Shown: positions 11,117-22,100 of the stretch, piece by piece
Layout: every line of letters begins with the position of its first letter
Numbering within the stretch: the first letter of the stretch is position 1
Source of the DNA: Cyprinodon diabolis
Taxonomy: Eukaryota; Chordata; Actinopteri; Cyprinodontiformes; Cyprinodontidae
Direction of reading: 5' to 3'
Assembly: GCA_030533445.1 (NCBI GenBank)
Contig: CM060068.1
Span: 15,901,479-15,965,478 of the forward strand
DNA length: 64,000 nucleotides
Notes under the pieces: generated by a model
The model's database searches: none
What the model was told of the DNA's origin: nothing
The model's input: only the letters and a program-made list of their open reading frames with translations
Program-made: the position numbers and the translations under genes

Positions 11117-13098
11117 GTAATCTTCTTTTGCTTATATTCATCAGCTTTCTGGTCTTTGTTGTGTCTCTATGTGTGTAACTTAACTTCACCTGATATTTCT
11201 TCTGCTACATCAAGATTGAATATCCAAGATTTAATCATCATAAGTGTTTTATAAAGAAAAATCCCTTAATGTACAAAGATGATCTATAAAAGCCACAGCT
11301 TATTTACTTAAGTTTTTTTTTTTCCTTGACTGAAGTCAGTAAATCTTGAAAAATCAGGAAATGAATTAGAGGAGCAAAACAGCTTGATTACTTTACATTT
11401 GAAACAGAAAAGCTTTAGTTGGACATTGATTTACAGCTGAGAATATGCTACCTGAAGAAAGTGAATGAATTCTATATACAGGCTACAAAAAGAGAAGGGG
11501 AGCGGCACGTCCATAGTCCTCTTTTTAGATGACAGTAAAGTTTGGTTTTCTTTCCGGAATCAAAGTCCCAGAGTCTGAAGGAAGAGTGAACAAGCCTAGA
11601 GTGCATGCTATAGCATATATCTATCTACCTGTCTGGTTTGTTCTATGTAACTACTCCCAAAGGCTTATTGTCTGGTTCAGAATAAAGCCACGCTCCAACT
11701 GATGCTTAATCAGCTTCTATTTTCTTTGTCATGCAGAAAAATCTTTTTTTCTTGCCAGCAAACACTGTGAAAAACTATAATGAATGAACATTATAAACAC
11801 AAACAAAGCAGATCATTTGTCTTGTTGAAAACAAAGTAAAACCAATTAAGTCAGTCTAATTATAATTTCTGATCTGTAATTTGTTTCCAAATCATTGAGT
11901 TTAAATGATGATCATGATTATAGGGGAGTTACTCAGAGGAGCCCCAGTTTTATAAATACGGGTTTATATGATATTATTTTGTATTTATTTTGATTCGTTA
12001 CTAACTTCCAGGCAACATATTTATGTTTTGTTTTTTTACTTGGGATGGACAGAAAAAAATGCTGAAGAATTTAATGCTCAAAGATGAAGTAAAATTGTTT
12101 TTATTTTATAATCAGTTATTGTACGTCCCACTTTTGGACAATCATCAATACTTTTGGCATAGAGGGCGACTCATGCTAAGACGAAATGCCCAAAGGGGCA
12201 CACAAATCAATAAAGGTTTGGAAACATTTGTTTAAGTAATCATAAAAGTGCATGAATAAATAAACATAAAACACATTTTTTCTGTGCCAGCTAGATTCTA
12301 TATTACAAATGTATTGTCAACCGATTGTCCTTTTAGCTACTTATAACCAAAGTAAGCTTTTTATGATTCCTTGAAGTTTCTATGGTTAGTATGGGGTTCC
12401 ATGTCACTTGACGTGATGTTTTCTGACTCATCAGTCAACTACTGCTAAAAAGCTTCATTACTTTACATTTCTTTCTGTTGAGAAGCTTTCTGGGGATGCT
12501 GACTTATTTTCCAGTAGGAGTTGACACATGCACAAACAGCCAAATTACCAAATTTTAGTTCACTCACCAGGGTGTTAGTGTGCCTGATATTTATAAGATA
12601 TCTCCAACGATGCAGTTAACCTGGAGATCACTTTTAAAGCAACATGGGCTTCAGTTATATCTTAGCAAAGCCACAGGCTAATCATTTTGATGTTACTCTG
12701 ATGTTGTGATATATGTAAAAGGAAGGCCAAACAAGTATGGAATATTAAAAAATAAACTTATTTCTCAGTGGAGTAACACTGCTGTTAAAAATAACCTCTT
12801 CAATGACGTTATGAAAAATTAACATTTTCTGAAACACAATCTTTGGTTTTAATTTGTGAAAGTTTACATGTATTGCAATTCAAGAAATCCAGGCTTAAAA
12901 TATTTCACTATTAATCTTTATGAGTTTCACTTTTGTTAAATTATACCAAACTTTTTTTTAAATATTCTATAAATTTTATTTTAGATTTTCCTGAAAAGTT
13001 AGTCCTGTCTAAGTCAACATACGAAAACTGAATCCCTGAGCTAATAACTCCTCCTTTACTATGTTCTTCACTGCAGTACTCCTTGAACAGCTTCAACT

Positions 13099-13177
13099 AT
13101 GATTAATGGTGATGTCATGGATGAAGGAGCAGGAAACCAGGCTGCAGAACCTGCTTTAGACCCACCTCCTGATCATT
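13099..13177 (+). CDS. Exon 2, start codon and N-terminus
   Basis: The acceptor CTGCAG ends at 13076 and the donor is GTATGA at 13178. The first ATG is at 13099; an in-frame ATG at 13117 has a better context (GTCATGG) and could be the true start. The sequence is acidic and Ala/Pro-rich, ending in phase 1. Confidence 0.6.
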
Positions 13178-16100
13178 GTATGAATGTCTTCTTTTCTAGA
13201 GCAGATTTTACTATTTCTAATCTTAACTTAAGGTTTCAAACTTCAGTGCTTGAAGCCTTATCTTCTGCAAATTAGTTGGCAAACCCTAAAATAAATGGGT
13301 GGGTTACCTGCTCAGTAGCCATTTAAGTTTTAAAGCGAAAAAACAAATATTCAAGTAGCATAGATAGATCTAAATATCTCAGGACACCAGTTTCTGAGAC
13401 TTTGTTAGAAGAATCCTGTCTAAAGGCCTTGATGTAATGCTTGCAAAAACCTTGCCTACTTGTAACCCTCTCTAAAAACTATAGGTCTGAATCCAAATCG
13501 ATTACCTCTAGGACAAATATCCCAAGCCTTTACCTTTCTCCTTGATTTAAGATAACACCTGCAACAAAAAAATAAAAACATATGTGTTAGTTTAAACCTA
13601 ACAATCACCTGTCTCCATAGCTAGCGACGACGCCATGGATACAGCTGAACACCCAGGAGGTGAAAAAAACCAGAAGCAAGATCAACCAGGAGATCGCCTG
13701 GATTCAGAGGTGAGACATTATTACTTGTGTTTTTGTGATTAGAGAGATATATGAGAAAACAATGAAGATCTGAATTTGGCAATATTTCTCTATGTGACAG
13801 TTTTAATTCTGCAACAGATTATGAAAGGAATTCTGAAAAATGACAATGTAACAAAAGGAATAAATAAAATCATAAAGGTGAATGTCTTTGTCAGCAAAAT
13901 CAGGACTTTTATGGAAAGGCTGTAAAACTTTTTAAATATCAATACATCTGTAGTTCTTCCTGGTTCTGAGTTTGGTTTTATCACATATTGTTATATTGTC
14001 TTTGATTGTCTTTGATTGTTAAGTTTTATTTTCTGTGTTATTTTTCTCAGGTCAAAGAAATGGACAAGTACCGAATAAAGTGTCCAAGTTGTAATTTTAA
14101 CTTTGCTCCATCTTTTCAATTCACTTTGGAGAAAGGCAGACATTGTGAATTTAATATTGGTCTCCAGAAAGAGAGCAAAAATTACAACACTGACCGCACC
14201 AACAAGAAGTTAGAATTAAAAAATCAGGTGAGGTCAGACCTTAGGGTTCATAAATCTCTCTACAATTGCACTATAACTGATTTGTCATTCTCTGCTTTAC
14301 TTTGAAATGTTTCAGATTAAACACACTTGCTATATCATCCAAAGAGAATCAGAGTAAAAGAAAATGTTTTTTTTTATACTGTTTAATTTCCTAAAGTAAA
14401 TGTGGGATTTAAAAACCTTGGTCCTGTGGTCCTGAAATTAATAATAATAATTGGTTGGTCTGCAACTGACAGACACAACTGCCATCACCCATTTGTGATA
14501 TCTTAACATGGTTTTTAATATCATCAAATCATTTTTTCATATCTCTTCATTATGGAGGAATTTAGGGCCAATAATAGTGGAAAAACTGCTTTAATTAATA
14601 ATAATACATTTTATTTTAAGACCCTTTAAAAACACCCAAGGGCACACTGTACAGAAAAACACAATACTAAAGACAGCAGAGGGCAGTTGGCCATTTCTCA
14701 ATATGTGTACTTGTGCGTTCTGATGGGCTCGTGAAATGTCATCAGCCTCAGCCCTACTGTCCTAATTATCAAGAACAGCAGACCGAGAACAGACAAAGTC
14801 CCCATATGTTGTTCTCGTCACTCCCTATTTACAGAGAATGCTGTCACTACCTGATTATGAGGGGCCGTTTAGGACAGAAACTATTTTTCCTCTCACGTAC
14901 ACCAATAAAACCATGCACACACCTCAGTAGACACACACACACACTCAACAAAAATATGTTTTCCTCTCAAACACATTACTATGACATGCACACATCACAG
15001 TAGAAACACTCACACACTCTCAAAAAAACTATGTTTTCCTCTCAAACACACTACTATGACATGCACACATCACAGTAGAAACAGTCACACACAATCACAA
15101 AACTAAAATTGAATATATGTCTTATGTGCGTGTGTGCACTAATACTAGACTGTATGAGAGGGCATAAGTGTGTGTGTGTGAACTAATACTAGACTAAATG
15201 AGAGGATATACATATGTTTGTGTGTGTGTGTGTGTGAACTAATACTAGACTGAATAAGAGGCTATAAGTGTGTGTGTGTGTGAACTAATACTAGACTGAA
15301 TAAGAGGCTATACGTGTGTGTGGGTGTGAACTAATACTAGACTGAATGAGAGGCTATACATATGTGTGTGTGTGTGTGTTAGAACTAATACTAGACTGAA
15401 TAAGAGGCTATACGTGTGTGTGGGTGTGAACTAATACTAGACTGAATGAGAGGCTATACATATGTGTGTGTGTGTGTGTTAGAACTAATACTAGACTGAA
15501 TAAGAGGCTATACGTGTGTGTGGGTGTGAACTAGACTGAATGAGAGGCTATACATATGTGTGTGTGTGTGTGTGTGTGCGCACGCGTGTGTGTGTGTGTG
15601 TATGTGACTGATATCGTAGCAGACTGAATGAGAGGCTTGTACTTGTGTGTGAGAGAGTTCAACCTGTCACGGAAGAGGCGGGGCAAATTGGCTAGCGCAT
15701 TACACAATACTGCTCAGTTTGGGTTCCACGCATGCGCTAGCCAATTTGCCCCGCCTCTTCCGTGACAGGTTGAACTCTCTCACACACAAGTACAAGCCTC
15801 TCATTCAGTCTGCTACGATATCAGTCACATAGGGCGTTTCTCAAGAAGTCCGTTCTTGGCGAGAATGCAGGAAGATCGGACTTGACGAGAACGCGAGCAT
15901 GCAAGCACGTATGTATATTGGAACAGAAGCGTACTTGTGACGTCATCACATGCAACGTTCTTTAGCATTTCCTTAACAGTCAAAACTATTTATTCCCTAC
16001 ACAAAACATTTTGAAAACAATATTTTTAATTTCTAAAGCTTAAAAAACATTTAAAAAAATTACCGAACCGCAAAAAACCGCCATCAGAATGAGCACATAA

Positions 16101-19100
16101 CTAGACCGAGAGAAGTGCACTACAGACAGGGTAAATTTAGCCCTGGCTGCGGTTACCCTCGGAGGTCTGCTGGTCACTCTGGTCCGCTCAACGTCGGACT
16201 TTTTTTTTTAAATTTCGCATTAACTCTGTAAACAGACCACACAGGGAGGGTTCAATGTATAATGTTATCGCCTCAAACGATTTCAAAACGTACTTTTGAA
16301 GAGCAACAGCAGCAAAAAAGGGAATGTTTAACTTACCACTGTGAGCGCTGTCTCGAATCAAGCTGCGGCCGCGGGGCATTCTGGGGAAGCGGTCAGTATG
16401 AAGAACGCACAAGTCTGCTCTGATGCATGCTCGATAAAGAGGGCGGGGCGAGAACAACATCCGGGGATTTGTTGCGTTCTCGATCTGGCGTTCTCGAGAA
16501 TTGGAACGGTACTCGAGCTGAGGCTGATGACATGTCACGAGTACACAAGCACACGAGAACGCTCAAGAACGCATATTGAGAAACACCCATACACGCGCGC
16601 ATACACACACATATGTATAGCCTATCATTCAGTCTAGTATTAGTTCACACCCACACATACACGTATAGCCTCTTATTCAGTCTAGTATTAGTTCTAACAC
16701 ACACACACACACACACACACACATATGTATAGCCTCTCATTCAGTCTAGTATTAGTTCACACACACACAAACACACACACACATATGTATAGCCTCTCAT
16801 TCAGTCTAGTATTAGTTCACACACACACACACACACACACACATATAGCCTCTTATTTAGTCTAGTATTAGTTCACACACACACGCACACACACACACAC
16901 AAACATATGTATATCCTCTCATTTAGTCTAGTATTAGTTCACACACACACACACACTTATGCCCTCTCATACAGTCTAGTATTAGTGCACACACACACAT
17001 AAGACATATATTCAATTTTAGTTTTGTGATTGTGTGTGACTGTTTCTACTGTGATGTGTGCATGTCATAGTAGTGTGTTTGACAGGAAAACAGTTTTTTT
17101 GAGAGTGTGTGAGTGTTTCTACTGTAATAGGTGCATGTCATAGTAATGTGTTTGAGAGGAAAACATATTTTTTTTGAGTGTGTGTGTGTGTCTACTGAGG
17201 TGTGTGCATGGTTTTATTGGTGTACGTGAGAGGAAAAATAGTTTCTGTCCTAAACGGCCCCTCATACCTGATCCCTCCCGGAAGCACGATCTGTTCTGCG
17301 CATGCATGAATATATATACATCCGGGTACCTATAAATAATGTAAATATGCTACTAAAATTATGTATTTCTTTCCTTAATTCTCTAAAGAATGCTAAAAGA
17401 CATCTTTAAAAAATGTTTTATGACATTTGTGAGACAATTTTGATGCTTTTTACATTTTCTTTTCTGACGTCATCATGGGACATGTTCAGAGCACCCCGGA
17501 AAATATGATTAAACTATGTTTATCTGCATTTAAGTTTTTTCTTTCTTTAGATTATGAACTATATACCATAATGTTAACATGAACATAAAACTCAAAAAGA
17601 CTATATTAATAGAATATTAACAGTATAAATTCATCCCATTTCTGGTGCAGATCGGCCAGAGACGAATGATAAAACAGAAAGGATTTTAAGGCTTTTATTT
17701 TCTCAGGAAATACATTATGAACCTTTAACACATTATATTGTAGTACGCTTACTATTTTTGGGGAGGGGAAAAAAATCATTTATTTCTTTTTAACAAAATA
17801 AAATCAAGGATGACCTGGATGTATATCTGGATGCGCATGCGCAAATGAGCTGATATCGAATGCGCAGGTCGGATCATGCTTTCGGGATGGATCGGGTAGT
17901 GACATATGCATCAGAGCAGACTTGTCTGTTCTTGAGATTGATAGCTGTACCATCATGCACTGTGGCAGCAGCAGCTTCCAATGGTTCGCTAAAAGCTCAG
18001 AGTATTAATTTAAAAGTTCTCCTTTCTGTTGCCGTTGTTCAATGAAAGTACATTTTAAGATCATTTGAGGTGAGAACCTTATACTTTTAGGCATAATGCG
18101 TAATTTTAGAAAATATTTCAGAAGCTGAGAGGACCAGCGGACCTTCGAGGGTAATGGCAGCCAGGTCTAATCCTAGCCTGTCTGCAGCAGCCCTCTCTCA
18201 CCATAGCCGTCTGTGAAGGACCACTGGCTACGATGGCGAGTTTTTTGTTTTATTTAGCAAAATGTTCATCTGATTTGTGTTTATCTGACTTAGTTAACTA
18301 TTATTCCTCCACTAAATAAAAAAGTAAGAATTTATTTTTATCTAGAGGCTATTTATGGTGACCGAACGAGTACGCTTCTGTTCCAGTTGACACATATTTA
18401 TGCTGCGTGCTCCCATTTTCCCCAAGTCCATACGTTCCTGTGTTCTTCTCAAGAACACAGGAATACTTGGCAAGGACACAAGTCTGTACAGGCGTTCTTG
18501 TGAATTGAGAAATGGCCCTTCAGCATTCAAGCATGAATGGCCTGTTCATGACATGGCATCCTTACTCCCACTTCGCCAGTAAAACAGCTGTTTCAGAGCA
18601 AAACTGTTTTGTTCATCTGGACCACAGGTAGAAATTTGACTTCACTACTATTTTGTTTGACTGACTAATTTGTAGTTTGACTCACTGTTTGCAGTTTTAA
18701 CAAAGTAGGTTTTACTCTAATCTCATCATAAAAAATTTTTAACACAAGCTTTCTCTGTTTTCTCCCCAGTCAGCAGATATTGAAGTGAAATGTCCAATCT
18801 GTGAACACAGTTTTCTTTACAAAGCGATTGCTAAAAAAATGAGTAAGACGGATGGATTTGACATTGAGTTTTCAATCGAAACCCCTGGTGTAAGTTATGA
18901 TGACTTTTCAGCCTTGTTTGGTCAGAGTTATTTAGTGATAAGCAGGTCTAGTTTAACTCCAAAATTTATAGATCTGTGTATATAGAACTGCAAAAATAAA
19001 CTCAAATTTACACAGTTTATTCTTCTGTAACCAACATAGCTCCTGTCAGTGAGCTATGTTTGCTAACATTTCTGTTTGCAACATGTCCAAGTCTGAAAGA

Positions 19101-22100
19101 AGAAATCAATAAAGCAATACAATTAAATGGATCAACAACCCAGTTAGTCAAATAATTTTTAGAACTCTGTCTTTCAGCAACATTTTGCACATTTATAGAA
19201 ATTAACTCACACTTTTTGGAAGTTAGCACAACTTTTTTTGTTTGTTTTTTTCTAGTAATTTTAGTAGATTTTATTTAATTTAGTTGATTAAATGTCCTTA
19301 AATGTATCTCTCCAGCTGCATGAAATTCAGAAACTTCTATCCTCTTGTTTAAGGAAACCAGCTTGTCATCTTTAGTTTCTGACACAAACTACTTTTTTTT
19401 TTTTTCAGGCTAATGATACCAAAGGGCAATCAAAGAAGGTGGTTGAAAACGAAGATTCCCTATTGCAGTGTACAACCTGTAAAAATTATGTTGGTACATC
19501 TGTTAATTTTTCAATGGAGAAAAACGGCCCATGTCAATTCAATATTTGTCTGTACAATGGGAGTGACAACACTGTATTGACCTCACATGAGTTAACCCTC
19601 GGAAACAAGGTGATGTTCAACCTAGGGTATTATAGCTATTTGTAGAGTTACATGAGAGCGTAATTGTCTCCTATGGTGTTTTAGCCTTTTTTTACTACTT
19701 AAATCTTTAAGATCATCAAACATATTTTTTATGTAAATTTAAATTGAAATTAAAATTATCTGAATTTAAACAAGTAATTATATATTTTCCACAAATGTGA
19801 TAGATAGCTCTTTGGGTAATTTAAAAAAAAGCAAATGTCATGATTTTGAATGCCAATACATTTTTTTTCCCTTAGCCTGCATCTGCTGAACTGAATTGTC
19901 CGAAATGTAAACAATTTCTCCGCAAAAGCAATGCTAAGAGGATTAATAAGAGGGATGGATTTGACATTGAGCTGTCTATCAACAAAACTGAGGTGAGTTA
20001 AGATGACTTCTCTGACTTATTAATAACATTTTCTTTTCAGAGGAGATGAGGATAATTCTAGGTTCCATAGATCTGTGTGTATAAAGACGAATGACTAAAC
20101 TTAACTCTTTTACAATTTAGTTTTCTGTAACCTAGAGCTCCTGTCTGTATCTGCATAGAATATACTCTAATTGCCTTCAGGGTCTAAACCCGTGTTGAAT
20201 TGGTGAAACAAGATCTGCAACACAACTTTTCTTTAACCATATTTTAGTCCAGGTTAAAGCCAGATGACAGTTAAAGCATATATATATATATATATATATA
20301 TATATGACTGTTATGAAAAATATTTTTTAAATAATGCAAATACACAAAATCATCGAAGATAGATAAAATTTAGTTGATTCACTTCTAGTCAGGGAGAACA
20401 ATACTTTGGAAATGTTTACCACAGAATTATCTTCCTAGGTGGTAGGAAAATAACTATTATTTATGTACAGAGAAAGGGCGTATTTCCCAGGGACATTTCA
20501 AAACAAAATACAAAGATTAAATTGGGATTTGATTTTTTATGTGAGCATGTTGGATATGACCGATAAGGTGAGACTAGACAGAAGTACTCTGAAAATTTAC
20601 AGTGAAATCTTTTGGAGTCACAAACCCAATTATTGAAAGATCATGTGGTTTAAGTCAATGACATGCAAAATGATTATGTGAATCACTCAGAGTTATGTTT
20701 TATTAATTAGAGGGTGAAGAAAAATCCCTGTTTTGAAGAGATGTGCAACAGAACCTGTATCTCTGCAGGCTCTTTCAAAGTCTATTTTTTTAATAAACAT
20801 GCCTGAATATTTAGGCTTATTCATTGTTTTTAGATTTGGTTTAACTGTTAACATGTTGTGCCATCCTCCCGCATCTTTTCCACCATATTCTGGGACCCAT
20901 CACATATGGTTGCACTACATGTTAGGTTTAATTATGAATCCTGTGACATTATGGTTTGTAGATAGCAGACTGGTGATGACTGGTGAGTTGGCTATATAAT
21001 GGGTCATAGAATACGGTGTAACACTGACGCTTAAAAGTGTTTTATTTTATTAACATTATACTACTGTTATTTTTGACAGTCCAAATATGTTGTGCTACAA
21101 ATATCTTCTGGCTTTATACTAATATCTCTATACTATCCATCCATCCATCCATTCATTATCTGACACGCTTGTCCCAATTGGGGTCGCGAGGGGTGCTGGT
21201 GCCTATCTCCAGCAGTCAGTGGGCGACCCTGGACAGGTTGCCAGTCCATCGCAGTATCTCTATACTAATACCAAAATATTTTTATTTGTAGTTGCCACAT
21301 GACATTCAGAAGTATCAAAACTGTAAAAAAAAACTGCAGGTGCAGTTGAGTTTCTGATTCGGATATTTACTTTGCACATAGTAAATATTCACATTTACAT
21401 ATCTTCCATTCTCGAATTTGTAGGGTTTGTTCTTGGGAATGTTATCACATATTAATGTAGCCAAACATGCAAAAAAAATGGTTTTACACCCTTTCTGATG
21501 CAAATGTTTCCACCTTCTTTGAAAATCTGCTCTGATCGAGAACAAGCCCTTAGTGCACACGTTACCAATTTTAACAATTAAAAAAAACAAAAGAATACAC
21601 AAAATACAGAGGACTACCATCTATAAAAACATATGCACATCATATTGCGCTTTTTTTTTCAAATAAAATGCTTTAAATGTATTAGCTCCACTTGTACGAC
21701 CTGCTTTTAGAAAGTACAGGAATCAATAAAATCCAGCTGACTTCTGAAGTGTTGTCTTCAAAAGATATAAAAATTTATTTATTATTTTTTTATTTATCTT
21801 GAATGAACCATAGAGAATACTAATTAAACCATTCATTTAAAATTATGTTATTACCCAACTGATTTTCTGTTACGTAAGCTAACTTTAAATCTTTTCAATA
21901 TGTTAATAATATGCTGATGACTAAAACTTAAGAAATGCTGCTGTCAAGATTAAAATATTGATTTAAACCACTAGTTTTATTAGCTTGTTCTATTAAGTAT
22001 GAATCTGAAGGGCTTTGCATCTGTGGTTAAAGACAAGCTTGCTGGATATTGTTGGAGCAGGTTTTGGTTGTTTTCGCCCATCAATTGAGCAAGTAGAGTC

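Larger units (their letters stand above)
14640..17290. repeat. Large foldback repeat in intron 4
   Basis: The segment from about 14857 to 15700 is repeated in inverted orientation up to about 17270. Both arms carry the same text (GGGGCCGTTTAGGACAGAAA and its complement), CA/GT tracts, and a minisatellite with the core ACTAATACTAGACTGAATGA. Unit length is about 45-50 bp with variable GT runs. The right arm is interrupted by a 757-bp insertion at 15832-16588. No coding capacity is seen. Confidence 0.8.

Noticed and set aside
12023..12235. 70-codon ORF in the first intron
   Set aside because: Composition is intronic and it does not fit the exon chain in phase or similarity.
15144..16990. CRISPR-like array from the regularly repeated ACTAATACTAGACTGAAT blocks
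   Set aside because: The units are minisatellite with GT runs rather than unique spacers, in an intron of a vertebrate-type gene.
14689..18517. One 3.8-kb transposon spanning GGCCATTTCTCAAT ends at 14689 and 18517
   Set aside because: The flanks do not show a matching target duplication, so these are more likely ends of separate copies.
20733..20999. 88-codon ORF in the intron after exon 7
   Set aside because: No splice-site support, no module similarity and AT-rich intron composition.
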